19,018 bases of DNA from Thermoleophilia bacterium (lineage in GTDB: Bacteria; Actinomycetota; Thermoleophilia; Gaiellales; Gaiellaceae): NCBI GenBank assembly GCA_014534155.1, contig JACVSB010000008.1:1-19018 (forward strand). Direction: 5' to 3'. Positions 1 through 7,564 of this stretch are shown piece by piece; position 1 is the stretch's first letter, and every line of letters starts with the position of its first letter. A program made the position numbers and the translations under genes. The notes under the pieces were generated by a model. That model had not been told where the DNA came from. It did no database searches and worked only from the letters and a program-made list of their open reading frames with translations.

Positions 1-49
1 CGGCAGCGAGGTGCGCGGCGGCGAAGACGGGGACGCGCGGCACCGCTCG

Positions 50-61
50 TATCCTAGAGCC
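50..61 (+). promoter_or_regulatory. Putative -10 box of a leaderless promoter for the HMG-CoA lyase gene
   Basis: TATCCT at 50-55 fits the actinobacterial TAnnnT -10 pattern and lies 6 nt before the GTG at 62, so transcription would begin at or next to the start codon. No Shine-Dalgarno sequence precedes that GTG. No convincing -35 is visible. The same arrangement recurs at several other genes in the window, which strengthens the call. Confidence 0.5.
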
Positions 62-952
62 GTGCCGGTGACCGTCTGCGACGTCGGGGCCCGCGACGGG
101 CTCCAGAACGAGGCCACGCCGCTTCCGCCGCCCGTGCGCGCGGAGCTCGTGAACCGGCTGGCGTCGGCGGGCGTGCCGCGTATCGAGGCGGTCAGCTTCG
201 TGAGCGCGGAGCGCGTGCCCGCGATGGCCGGTGCCGAGGAGGTCGTGGCGGGGATCGACCGGCGGGCGGAGACCGAGTACGCAGGCCTCGTTCTCAACGA
301 GCGCGGCTACGACCGTCTCCGCGCCTGCGCGCTCGAACGGGTCCACGTGAACGTCGCCGCGACGGATTCGTTCGGGCGCCGGAACGCGAACGCGAGCGTG
401 GAGCAGGGCCTCGCGATCGCGCGACGCGTGCTTGCGAGAGCGCGGGGGGACGACTTGCCCTCGACGGTCAGCATCTCGGTCGCCTTCGGCTGTCCCTTCG
501 AGGGGGCGGTGGACGAGGGGGAGGTGCTCACGCACGCCGAGGCGCTCGCCGCCGCGGGCGCAGACGAGGTCGTCTTCGCCGACACGATCGGAGTCGCCGT
601 GCCCTCGCAGGTCCGCGCGATCGTCCGCTCGGCGCTCGCGCTCGGCCGCCCGGTCGGGGTGCACCTGCACAACACGCGCTCCACCGGATTCGCGAACGCG
701 TGGGCCGCGCTCGAGGCCGGCGCGACCGTCTTCGACGCGTCGGTGGGCGGGCTCGGGGGCTGTCCCTTCGCGCCGCGGGCCACGGGGAACATCGCGACCG
801 AGGACCTCGTCTACCTCCTGCACGGCGAGGGGGTGGAGACGGGGATCGACGTCGAGGCCCTGATCGCGGTCGCCGCCTGGCTCGAGGGCGTTCTCGGCCG
901 CCCGCTTCCCGGTCAGGTCTACCGCGCCGGTCTCTTCGCCCCCGTCTCCTGA
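62..952 (+). CDS. mvaB: Hydroxymethylglutaryl-CoA lyase (HMGL family)
   Basis: Likely cleaves 3-hydroxy-3-methylglutaryl-CoA to acetyl-CoA and acetoacetate, the last step of leucine degradation, in the cytosol. The 296-residue protein is of normal family length and is a single TIM-barrel lyase. Visible signatures are RDGLQNE at residues 11-17 (Arg11/Asp12 at the active site), HLHNTR at 201-206 (metal-ligand His201 and His203), and the glycine-rich loop GGLGGCPFAP with catalytic Cys234, followed by ATGNIATED containing Asn243. I chose GTG 62 because homologues begin right at this point and a TAnnnT box lies 6 nt upstream; GTG 68 is a close alternative, and the frame stays open upstream to at least 11 without family similarity. 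It stands alone and converges on mmsA. Related lyases of the same fold cannot be fully excluded, but the cysteine loop is typical of HMG-CoA lyase. Confidence 0.93.
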   Translation: MPVTVCDVGARDGLQNEATPLPPPVRAELVNRLASAGVPRIEAVSFVSAERVPAMAGAEEVVAGIDRRAETEYAGLVLNERGYDRLRACALERVHVNVAATDSFGRRNANASVEQGLAIARRVLARARGDDLPSTVSISVAFGCPFEGAVDEGEVLTHAEALAAAGADEVVFADTIGVAVPSQVRAIVRSALALGRPVGVHLHNTRSTGFANAWAALEAGATVFDASVGGLGGCPFAPRATGNIATEDLVYLLHGEGVETGIDVEALIAVAAWLEGVLGRPLPGQVYRAGLFAPVS

Positions 953-1218
953 CGGAACGCCGGGCTCGGCTGGCGCCCGGCCTCGTTCGCGGGGGTCGCG
1001 CGCCGGGCGTCGCTCGCGCGGGGCTCGCTCGCGCCGCGCCTCGGCGGCGCCGCGCCTCGTCGCTCCGCGGCCTCAACGGCCACGTCCGGTTTAGACGCCG
1101 GCCGTGGCTCGCGAAGCTCTGGTCCGCGCGGATGAGAGAGCCTGTGCGGCGTGGACCGCCCCGTGTCCGGCGTGGCTGCCCCGGTACGGCGAACGCGCCT
1201 CTCGTCCGACTGCGCCGG
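953..1218. other. Convergent intergenic spacer with two hairpin-forming repeats
   Basis: This 266-bp gap lies between the 3' ends of the HMG-CoA lyase and mmsA genes. A 7-bp stem GCCGGGC/GCCCGGC (959-965 with 975-981) sits just past the lyase stop. A second hairpin at 1079-1108 pairs GCCACG with CGTGGC and, after one mismatch, CCGG with CCGG around the loop TTTAGACG. Neither is followed by a T-run. They may end transcription from either side, but that is inference. Open frames crossing the gap show no protein family resemblance. Confidence 0.4.
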
Positions 1219-2757
1219 CTAGCGCGTCTGGGGGAAGCCGAGGTCGACCTGGCTTGTGGCCGGGTCGGGCCAGCGGCTCGTCACGACCTTGCCGTGCGTG
1301 TAGAAGTTGATCCCCTCGGGTCCGTAGATGTGCGAGTCGCCGAAGAGCGACGACTTCCACCCGCCGAACGAGTAGTAGGCGACGGGCACGGGGATGGGGA
1401 CGTTCACGCCGACCATTCCCGCCTCGACTTCGAACTGGAACTGCCGGGCCGCACCGCCGTCCCGCGTGAAGATCGCAACCCCGTTCCCGTACGGGTGCTC
1501 GTTGGCGAGGCGTACGGCCTCGTCGTAGGTGTCCACGCGGACGACGGAGAGCACGGGCCCGAAGATCTCGTCCCGGTATGCGTCCATCTCCGGCTTCACG
1601 TTGTCGAGGAGGGAGACGCCGAGGAAGAACCCGTCCCCGTCCGCCTCGAGCTCGCGCCCGTCCCGGACGACCGTCGCGCCCTGCGCGCGCCCGCTGTCGA
1701 CGTACGAGGCGACGCGGTCGCGGTGCTCGCGCGTGATCAGCGGGCCCATCTCCGACTCGGCATCCAGGCCGGGGCCGATCTTCAGCTTGGGCAGGCGCTC
1801 GTTGATCGCGTCGACGAGCGCGTCGCCGACACCGCCCACGGCGACCACGACGGAGACAGCCATGCAACGCTCGCCAGCGGAACCGTAGGCGGCGCTGACC
1901 GCCGCGTCGGCCGCCATCTCGACGTCGGCGTCGGGGAGGACGACCATGTGGTTCTTCGCGCCGCCGAGCGCCTGCACGCGCTTCCCGTGCTTCGCGCCCG
2001 TCTCGTACACGTACTTCGCGATCGGCGTCGACCCGACGAAGCTCACCGCGGCGATGTCGGAATGCTCGAGGATGCGGTCGACCGCGACCTTGTCGCCCTG
2101 GACCACGTTGAAGACGCCGTCCGGCACGCCGGCCTCCCTCAGGAGCTCCGCGACGTAGAGCGAGGCCGAGGGGTCGCGCTCGGAGGGCTTGAGCACGAAC
2201 GTGTTGCCGCAGGCGAGCGCGGGAGCCCACATCCACATCGGAACCATGGCGGGGAAGTTGAAGGGCGTGATCCCTGCGCAGACCCCGAGCGGCTGGCGGA
2301 TGGAGTAGACGTCGATCCCGGTCGAGGCCTGCTCCGAGAAGCGGCCCTGCAGGAGCGTCGGGATGCCGCACGCGTGCTCGATCACCTCGAGGCCGCGGGC
2401 GACCTCGCCGACCGCGTCGGACAGCACCTTGCCGTGCTCCAGCGTGAGGAACCGCGCGATCTCCTCGCGACGGGTGTGCACGAGGTGGCGGATCCTGAAC
2501 ATGAGCTCCGTCCGGCGTGAGAGCGAGAGCCGGCGCCAGGCCGGGAACGCTTCGCGCGCGGCCGCGACCGCCCGGTCGACCTCCTCGACGGAGGCGAGGT
2601 CGACTGCGCCCGTCTGCTCGCCCGTCGCCGGGTTGAAGACGGGCGAGCTTCGCCCCGACTGGCCCGGAACGGTCGTGCCTCCGATCCAGTGGCTGATCGG
2701 CGTCGGCCCGCGCTTCTCGGCGGTCGTGCGCTCCGGTGCTTCGATGACCTCGCTCAT
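1219..2757 (-). CDS. mmsA: Methylmalonate-semialdehyde dehydrogenase (CoA-acylating)
   Basis: Oxidises methylmalonate semialdehyde (or malonate semialdehyde) with NAD+ and CoA to propionyl-CoA (or acetyl-CoA) plus CO2. It serves valine, thymine/uracil or inositol breakdown. The 512-residue protein is an aldehyde dehydrogenase with FNFP at 167-170, the catalytic cysteine in GSAGERCMA (Cys298), and ALGGAKNH at 263-270 where hydrolytic aldehyde dehydrogenases carry ELGG with the general-base glutamate. That replacement is the hallmark of the CoA-dependent MmsA/IolA group. Start ATG 2757 is preceded by GAGGAGGAG; the frame remains open further upstream but only as a shadow of the agmatinase gene. 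It is the last gene of a minus-strand run behind the ureohydrolase, 94 bp away. With a dihydropyrimidinase and an N-carbamoyl hydrolase nearby, a role in pyrimidine breakdown is plausible. Confidence 0.95.
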   Translation of the reverse strand: MSEVIEAPERTTAEKRGPTPISHWIGGTTVPGQSGRSSPVFNPATGEQTGAVDLASVEEVDRAVAAAREAFPAWRRLSLSRRTELMFRIRHLVHTRREEIARFLTLEHGKVLSDAVGEVARGLEVIEHACGIPTLLQGRFSEQASTGIDVYSIRQPLGVCAGITPFNFPAMVPMWMWAPALACGNTFVLKPSERDPSASLYVAELLREAGVPDGVFNVVQGDKVAVDRILEHSDIAAVSFVGSTPIAKYVYETGAKHGKRVQALGGAKNHMVVLPDADVEMAADAAVSAAYGSAGERCMAVSVVVAVGGVGDALVDAINERLPKLKIGPGLDAESEMGPLITREHRDRVASYVDSGRAQGATVVRDGRELEADGDGFFLGVSLLDNVKPEMDAYRDEIFGPVLSVVRVDTYDEAVRLANEHPYGNGVAIFTRDGGAARQFQFEVEAGMVGVNVPIPVPVAYYSFGGWKSSLFGDSHIYGPEGINFYTHGKVVTSRWPDPATSQVDLGFPQTR

Positions 2758-2851
2758 CGTCTCCTCCTCGTCGTCTCGCGACAGCGTACCCCCAGCGAGC
2801 GCCTCGAACCGCGGCGCTGCCCCGGGGCGAGCGGCGGCCCCGTCGACGCCG

Positions 2852-3763
2852 CTACGCGACGGCGGTCGCCCGGAGCGCGAGGAGCTCCCAGGCCACGTTC
2901 GCGGCGGCGAGCGCCGTCTGCTGGCCCGGCCCGTCGTAGGCCGGCGCGACCTCGACCACGTCCGCGCCCGCGAGCTCCAGGCCGCGGAGGGCGCGGAGGA
3001 ACGCGAGTGCCTCGTGCGTCGCGAAGCCGCCGACCTCGGGCGTTCCCGTTCCGGGCGCGAAGGCGGGGTCGAGGAAGTCGACGTCGAAGGAGAGGAAGAC
3101 CGGCCGCTCGCCGACGCGCCGGCGCACGAGCTCGCCGAACGCGTCGGGTCCCAGCTCCCGGAGCTCCTCTGCGGGGGCGACGTGGAAGCCCAGCTCGCGG
3201 GAGACGTCCAGGTCGCCCGGGCCGTACAGCGATCCGCGCATCCCGGCCTGGACGGAGGCCGCGGCATCCAGGAGGCCCTCCTCGACCGCCCGCTTGAAGG
3301 TGGTCCCGTGGAAGTACTTCTGCCCGAAGTACTCCTCCCAGGTGTCGGCGTGCGCGTCGAGCTGGACGAGCGCGAGCGGGCCGAGGACGCCCGCGAGCGC
3401 GCGCAGCTCGACGAGGGTGACTGCGTGGTCGCCGCCCAGGCAGAGCGGGAAGACACCGGCCGCGACGAGCGGCTCGAGCGCCGACGCAACGCGGCGATAC
3501 GTCTCGAGCGTGTCGCCGGGCGCGACGGGCGCATCGCCCAAATCCGCGATCGAGAGCGCGTCCACGACCTCCACCTCCCAGCCCGGGAGGTACGGGCGCA
3601 GGAGCGCCGAGGCCGAGCGGATTCCCTCGGGCCCGAAGCGCGCACCGGAGCGAAACGAGGTCGCCGTGTCGAACGGAATCCCGACGACGCCCGCGTCGAC
3701 GCCCTCGAGCTCGGTCACGTAGGGCAGGCGCGCGAACGTGCGCACGCCCGAGAAGCGCGGCAT
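2852..3763 (-). CDS. speB: Agmatinase-family ureohydrolase
   Basis: A binuclear-manganese hydrolase that should release urea from a guanidino compound, with agmatine to putrescine as the standard reaction. The 303-residue protein has every metal ligand of the arginase/agmatinase family: GGDH with His113, DAHAD with Asp136/His138/Asp140, and SFDVDFLDP with Asp227/Asp229. HGTTFKRAVEEG at 152-163 resembles the agmatinase substrate loop. Start ATG 3763 lies 29 nt after the preceding stop and has no clear Shine-Dalgarno site. An in-frame TTG overlapping that stop (TTGA at 3793-3796) would add 11 residues and couple translation, so the start is uncertain. It lies between an F420-type oxidoreductase and mmsA. 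No other polyamine gene is nearby, so guanidinobutyrase, guanidinopropionase or another substrate is possible; family assignment is firm, substrate is not. Confidence 0.9.
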   Translation of the reverse strand: MPRFSGVRTFARLPYVTELEGVDAGVVGIPFDTATSFRSGARFGPEGIRSASALLRPYLPGWEVEVVDALSIADLGDAPVAPGDTLETYRRVASALEPLVAAGVFPLCLGGDHAVTLVELRALAGVLGPLALVQLDAHADTWEEYFGQKYFHGTTFKRAVEEGLLDAAASVQAGMRGSLYGPGDLDVSRELGFHVAPAEELRELGPDAFGELVRRRVGERPVFLSFDVDFLDPAFAPGTGTPEVGGFATHEALAFLRALRGLELAGADVVEVAPAYDGPGQQTALAAANVAWELLALRATAVA

Positions 3764-3792
3764 GACCTGCGCGTCGAGCGGGCGGTGGTGCG

Positions 3793-4809
3793 TCAAGCGG
3801 CGACGCGCTCGAACTGGGGGAGGATCCGGTCGCGGTAGGCGGCCAGCGTCTCCTCCTGCCCCTGGGTCATCAGGTAGATGTTGAAGTGGTCGACGCCCAG
3901 GCTCTCCAGGTGCCTCAGCTTCTCGGTCGCCTGCTCGGGCGTGCCGAGGACGCAGAAGCGGTCGCAGATCTCGTCCGAGACGAACTCGCCGTGTGCCGCG
4001 CCGACGCGGCTGTGCTCCTGGTAGTCGTAGAACCTGCGGGCCTTCACGAACTCCGTCAGGGCGCCCGGGATCTCCGAGTCGAACCCGTAGCGCTCGATCA
4101 GGTCCATGACGTGGTTCGAGACCATCGCGGGGAACCAGCGCACCTGCTCGCGCGCGTCCGCGAGGTCGTCGGAGATGTGGCTCGGGGCGCAGACGTGGCA
4201 CTTGAGCTCGGCCGGGTCCCGGCCCGCCTCTTCGGCTGCGCGGCGCGCCGTCTCCATGATCCACTGGACGATCTCGGGGTCGGCGAGCTGGATGATCACC
4301 CCGTCCCCGACGCGCCCCGCGACCGCGAGCGCCTTGGGCCCGTAGCCCGCCACCCACATCTCGATCGGCGGCAGCTCCTCGCGCACCCACTTGAGCTGGA
4401 GCTCCTTGCCGTTCCACTCGACTGGCCGGCCGTTCATCAGATCCTTGATCATCCGCAGCGAGCGCTCGAACTCCGCCACCTTGACGGGCTTCAGCCCGAC
4501 GACGCGACGCGAGGAGTCGCCGCGGCCGATTCCCATGACGGCGCGCCCGTTCGAGAACTCGTGCAGGGTCGCGTAGTAGCTCGCGGTGATCGTGGGCTCG
4601 CGGATGCCGGGGTTGGTCACGCAGTGGCCGAGCTTGAGGCGCTGTGTCCGCTCGGCGGCCAGCGCGAGCAGCGGGTAGGACTCGTGCCAAAGGATGTGCG
4701 AGTCATAGGTCCAGCCGTTGTCGAAGCCCGACTCCTCGGCCATCTGCATGAGCTCGAGGAGCCTCGTGTAGGGCGGGTCGGGCAGGACGGTGACGCCGAA
4801 GGTAAGCAT
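3793..4809 (-). CDS. Luciferase-like (LLM) F420-dependent oxidoreductase, substrate unknown
   Basis: A 338-residue TIM-barrel oxidoreductase of the bacterial luciferase-like superfamily, in the subgroup that uses coenzyme F420 and resembles methylenetetrahydromethanopterin reductase. Visible family features are the N-terminal barrel strand (FGVTVLPDPPY), the LKLGHCVTNPGIREPTITAS stretch at 58-77, GRAVMGIGRGDSSRR at 88-102 and EMWVAGYGPKALAVAGRVGDG at 150-170, cofactor-binding regions in relatives. From memory it looks like the uncharacterised CPS_4043-type family, whose members I recall near dihydropyrimidinase genes. The F420 assignment is supported by the cofactor's biosynthesis genes a few kilobases away. 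ATG 4809 has a good site, GGGAGG, four bases upstream. It is first in the minus-strand run with speB and mmsA. The substrate is unknown; a pyrimidine- or hydantoin-related compound is my inference. Confidence 0.88.
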   Translation of the reverse strand: MLTFGVTVLPDPPYTRLLELMQMAEESGFDNGWTYDSHILWHESYPLLALAAERTQRLKLGHCVTNPGIREPTITASYYATLHEFSNGRAVMGIGRGDSSRRVVGLKPVKVAEFERSLRMIKDLMNGRPVEWNGKELQLKWVREELPPIEMWVAGYGPKALAVAGRVGDGVIIQLADPEIVQWIMETARRAAEEAGRDPAELKCHVCAPSHISDDLADAREQVRWFPAMVSNHVMDLIERYGFDSEIPGALTEFVKARRFYDYQEHSRVGAAHGEFVSDEICDRFCVLGTPEQATEKLRHLESLGVDHFNIYLMTQGQEETLAAYRDRILPQFERVAA

Positions 4810-4843
4810 GCAGCCTCCCGGGCGGGGTCTCGGAAAGGGCATT

Positions 4844-4861
4844 CTCGCCGCAATCGGCGAG
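4844..4861. repeat. 7-bp inverted repeat in a divergent promoter region
   Basis: CTCGCCG (4844-4850) and CGGCGAG (4855-4861) form a perfect inverted repeat around CAAT. It lies in the 85-bp gap between the divergent LLM oxidoreductase and YdjM-like genes. Its place is compatible with an operator or a 5'-leader hairpin of the oxidoreductase mRNA. Short GC-rich palindromes are common in such DNA, so this is a weak call. Confidence 0.3.
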
Positions 4862-4880
4862 CGCCGCAACGCGTGCCGCG

Positions 4881-4894
4881 TACGATCGCCGGGC
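4881..4894 (+). promoter_or_regulatory. Putative -10 box, leaderless start of the YdjM-like gene
   Basis: TACGAT (4881-4886) fits TAnnnT and ends 8 nt before ATG 4895. No ribosome binding site lies between them, which suggests a leaderless or near-leaderless mRNA. No clear -35 was seen. Confidence 0.4.
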
Positions 4895-5329
4895 ATGATC
4901 GTCAGCCTCCACGTCGCCACGGGAGCCGCCGCGGGGGCGCTCCTCGGCCGCCCGAGGCTCGCCGCTGCCGTAGGGCCGCTCCTGCACGTGCTCGGCGACC
5001 TGCTGCCGCACGAGGACATCCCCTCGCTCCCCGCGGAGGTCGCAGCCGGGATCGTCGAGGTAGGCGCGCTCGCCGCGCGCCTCGGGCCGCTCCACCCGGC
5101 CACGGTCGGCGCCCTCGCCGCCTGCGCCCCCGACCTCGAGCACGTCGTGCGCCCGGCGCGCCGCAGCCGCCGCGAGCTCTTCCCCAGCCACCGGATCGAG
5201 GGCTGGCACCGGAGCGGCGGCGTCTCGGTCGCCCTTCAGCTCGGCCTCGCCGCTGTGCTCCTGGCGCTCGTCCTCGTCCGCTCCCGCGAGCAAGGAGGGG
5301 AGCCGCCGGGCGCGAATCCTCCCCGGTGA
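4895..5329 (+). CDS. Small membrane protein resembling YdjM-type metal-dependent hydrolases
   Basis: A 144-residue protein of unknown function. It is rich in small hydrophobic residues, with likely membrane segments around 7-35, 50-77 and 108-128, and carries histidines and acids arranged like the YdjM/DUF457 family: His6, HVLGDLLPHED at 31-41, APDLEHV at 78-84, and FPSHRIEGWHRSG at 96-108. Such residues are thought to bind metal, but no activity is established for the family. ATG 4895 follows a TAnnnT box; the frame continues upstream without family-like sequence. Its stop overlaps the start of the next gene in GTGA (5326-5329), so the two are probably co-translated. The family match is from pattern recall and is moderate. 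Confidence 0.75.
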   Translation: MIVSLHVATGAAAGALLGRPRLAAAVGPLLHVLGDLLPHEDIPSLPAEVAAGIVEVGALAARLGPLHPATVGALAACAPDLEHVVRPARRSRRELFPSHRIEGWHRSGGVSVALQLGLAAVLLALVLVRSREQGGEPPGANPPR

Positions 5330-5772
5330 CCGCGTGGCCCTCGCTCGTGCTCGCCCTCGCCGCAGGAGCAGTCCTCCCGCTGCAAGCGGGGATCAACGCC
5401 GAGCTCGCGCGCTGGATCGGCGGCGCGCCTCGGGCGGCGTTCGTCTCCTTCCTCGTGGGCGCGCTCGCGCTCGTCCTCGTCTCGCTCGCCGCGACGCGGG
5501 GGCTCCTCGCGAGCGACCGGGTCGGCGCTGCGCCCTGGTGGGTCTGGGTCGGCGGGCTCCTCGGCGCCTTCTACGTCCTGGGGGCGATCGTCGCTGCGCC
5601 GCGCGTCGGCGCCGTCGTCCTCGTCGCCGCTGTCGTCGCGGGCCAGGCGCTCGCCTCGCTCGTCCTCGATCACTTCGGCTGGGCGGGGTTCACGCCTCAC
5701 GCGATCTCCCCTGGCCGCGTGGTCGGGATGGTGCTCGTCGGCGTGGGCGTCGCCCTCGTGCGGGTCTTCTAG
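5326..5772 (+). CDS. DMT-superfamily membrane protein, YdcZ/DUF606 type
   Basis: A 148-residue integral membrane protein with about five hydrophobic helices and almost no soluble part. The N-terminus, with GAVLPLQAGINAELARWIGG at roughly 15-34, followed by FVSFLVGALALVL, is characteristic of the YdcZ (DUF606) branch of the drug/metabolite transporter superfamily, which are half-length transporters of about 140-150 residues. The substrate is unknown. The GTG start is part of a 4-nt GTGA overlap with the preceding stop, which points to translational coupling. The closest AGGAGGGG lies about 25-30 nt upstream, too far to serve this start well. Length and start agree with the family. Confidence 0.87.
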   Translation: MTAWPSLVLALAAGAVLPLQAGINAELARWIGGAPRAAFVSFLVGALALVLVSLAATRGLLASDRVGAAPWWVWVGGLLGAFYVLGAIVAAPRVGAVVLVAAVVAGQALASLVLDHFGWAGFTPHAISPGRVVGMVLVGVGVALVRVF

Positions 5773-5816
5773 GGCGGGCTGTTGCGGGGCTATGGCGCGT
5801 GGGCGACGATGCGGCC

Positions 5817-6299
5817 GTGAGCGCGGAGGGGGAACGGCGGGGGCCTCGCCTGCGGCGGCGGCCGCGCGCGGAGGGCGACGGCGTCTCGGACGTGGATCGC
5901 GAGCAGGCGGTCGACCTGCTCGGGGCGCACACCGTGAGCGGCCTCCTCTCGCCGGACGAGCTGTCGGCGCGCTCGGAGGCGGTGCTCGCCGCGCGCTCGC
6001 GCGCCGACCTCGACGCGGCGCTCCAGGGCCTTCCCGCGCTTCCCCGCCCGCCCCTGCTCGTGCGCGCGGCCGAGCTCGTCACGCTGCGAACGCACGTGAT
6101 CGTCTACGCCGTGGTTAGCGCCGTCCTCGTCGTCGTCTGGGCCGTGACGCGGATCTCGGCCTCGACGACCGCACACGAGGGCTTCCGGCTCCTCTGGCCC
6201 TTCTGGATCATGCTCCTCTGGGGGATCCCCCTGGTCGCGCAGGCGCTCTATGTCCTGCGCCAGCCGCTCCTCCGCCGCGCCCGGGGCCGGCGGCGCTGA
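5817..6299 (+). CDS. DUF1707 domain membrane protein
   Basis: A 160-residue protein of unknown role. Residues about 23-73 (VSDVDREQAVDLL ... GLLSPDELSARSEAVLAARSRADLDAAL) form a DUF1707 domain, a small helical module typical of actinobacteria. Two membrane helices follow, about 94-111 and 126-146, and the tail is arginine-rich and probably cytosolic (RRARGRRR). GTG 5817 is the chosen start; an in-frame GTG at 5799 is possible, and the charged stretch at 1-22 is poorly conserved in appearance. There is no good ribosome binding site. It lies 44 bp after the YdcZ-like gene on the same strand and converges on the M20 hydrolase gene. Confidence 0.82.
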   Translation: MSAEGERRGPRLRRRPRAEGDGVSDVDREQAVDLLGAHTVSGLLSPDELSARSEAVLAARSRADLDAALQGLPALPRPPLLVRAAELVTLRTHVIVYAVVSAVLVVVWAVTRISASTTAHEGFRLLWPFWIMLLWGIPLVAQALYVLRQPLLRRARGRRR

Positions 6300-6322
6300 C
6301 GCGCGGCGCGGCTAGCGGCGGC

Positions 6323-7564
6323 TCAGCCGGCGGCGACGCGCTCGATCGTCTTCGCGGCGAGGCGGTCGAGCGCCTGCACGGAGAGCTCGATGTGCTCCGC
6401 CTTCGTGTCCTCCACCTTGGTGTGCGAGAGGCCGCGGAGCGACTGGACGAAGAGCATGACGGTCGGGACGCCGGCCCGCGAGACCTCGGCGGCATCGTGG
6501 AGTGGGCCGCTCGGAAGCCGGTGGGACGTGCCCGCAACCTCCCGGACGGCCTCGTCGGCCAGCTCGACGAGCGTCTCGTCGAAGAGGATCGGGCCGATGT
6601 GCCAGAGCCGCTCCCACGCGACCTCCAGGTCCTCCTCTCGGGCGAACCTCTCGCTCGCCTCCTTCGCCTCCGTCAGCATCCCCGCAAGCTTCCCGGCCTC
6701 GAGGTGCCGCTGGTCGAGGAGCTGATCCGCGGTCTCGACGACGGACGTGACGATCCCGGGCCTGCAGACAACGCTTCCGGACGTGCAGACGGCGCCGTCG
6801 CCCGTGCGCCGCGCGATCTCGCGGATCTCGAGCGCGAGCTTCGCCGCTCCCGCCAGCGCGTCCCGGCGCTTGTCCATCGGCGTCGAGCCGGCGTGTGCTG
6901 CCTGCCCCTTCCACGTGACCAGGTGGCGCTCGACGCCGAAGGTGCCCAGGACGACGCCCAGCGGCAGCTCCAGCGACTCGAGCACGGGCCCCTGCTCGAT
7001 GTGCAGCTCGAGGTAGGCGGCGGCCCCGGCGAGCCGGCGGCGCGCCTCCAGGGCGCGGTCGAGGTCGACCCCGTGCGCGCGCAGGGCGTCGGGGAGAGCG
7101 ACGCCGTCCGCGTCGCGGCGCTCGCGCAGGTCGTCCTGGTCGTCCATGGTTCCGGACGCGGCGCTCGAGCCGAAGAGCGAGCGGCCGAAGCGGGCGCCCT
7201 CCTCGTCGGCCCAGTCCACGAGCCGAACCGTCGCCGCGGGCTCGCCCTCGCCCACGATCCGGCGCACGACCTCGACAGCGGCCACGAGGTTGAGCGCGCC
7301 GTCGAGCCAGCCGCCGTTCGGGACCGAGTCGATGTGGCCGCCGAGGAGGACGGCGCGCTCGGCGCCGCCGCGAAGCGTCCACCACTGGTTCCCGGCCTCG
7401 TCGACCTCGTGCTCGAGCGGGAGCGCGTCGAGCTTCCCGCGCAGCCACTCGCGCGCCCGCGCCCACGTGTCCGTCCACGCGACGCGCTGCGCCCCGTTCT
7501 CGTCGCCCGTGAGCTCGCCGAGCTCCCGCAGCTCGGCGACCGTCCGGCTCGGGTCCAGGGGCAC
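6323..7564 (-). CDS. Zn-dependent N-carbamoyl amino-acid hydrolase / beta-ureidopropionase (M20 family)
   Basis: Likely removes the carbamoyl group from an N-carbamoyl amino acid (such as N-carbamoyl-beta-alanine), giving the amino acid, CO2 and ammonia. The 413-residue protein has the two-metal site of the amidase group of M20: GGHIDSVPNGGWLDGA (His77, Asp88), ADEEGARFG (Glu121/Glu122), LELHIEQGP (His188) and a C-terminal SHT (His381). The lid region AAHAGSTPMDKRRDA is at 223-236. Two motifs differ from the usual form: PSGPLHDA replaces the common SGAGHDA, and LSHTKVEDTK replaces ISHxPxExT. The substrate may therefore be unusual; allantoate or another ureido acid is possible. GTG 7564 is supported by a promoter ending 6 nt upstream. 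It diverges from the permease and hydantoinase genes, which would supply its substrate. Confidence 0.9.
   Translation of the reverse strand: MPLDPSRTVAELRELGELTGDENGAQRVAWTDTWARAREWLRGKLDALPLEHEVDEAGNQWWTLRGGAERAVLLGGHIDSVPNGGWLDGALNLVAAVEVVRRIVGEGEPAATVRLVDWADEEGARFGRSLFGSSAASGTMDDQDDLRERRDADGVALPDALRAHGVDLDRALEARRRLAGAAAYLELHIEQGPVLESLELPLGVVLGTFGVERHLVTWKGQAAHAGSTPMDKRRDALAGAAKLALEIREIARRTGDGAVCTSGSVVCRPGIVTSVVETADQLLDQRHLEAGKLAGMLTEAKEASERFAREEDLEVAWERLWHIGPILFDETLVELADEAVREVAGTSHRLPSGPLHDAAEVSRAGVPTVMLFVQSLRGLSHTKVEDTKAEHIELSVQALDRLAAKTIERVAAG

Noticed and set aside
953..1218. Possible small RNA or small gene in the convergent gap
   Set aside because: Only short GC-rich repeats and two imperfect hairpins are visible; no promoter with ribosome binding site and no conserved peptide could be supported.
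700..2520. Long plus-strand open frame opposite mmsA (606 codons)
   Set aside because: It is antisense to a clear dehydrogenase gene, is rich in Arg/Ala/Asp/Glu/Val as expected from the complement of GC-rich codons, and shows no family motif.
2758..3645. Upstream extension of mmsA by 296 codons
   Set aside because: The extension overlaps the agmatinase gene in another frame, has no aldehyde dehydrogenase similarity, and ATG 2757 has a strong ribosome binding site.
3886..5325. Long upstream extension of the YdcZ-like gene as a 628-codon protein
   Set aside because: The upstream part is antisense to the LLM gene and a shadow of the YdjM-like gene; the family is about 145 residues and begins at GTG 5326.
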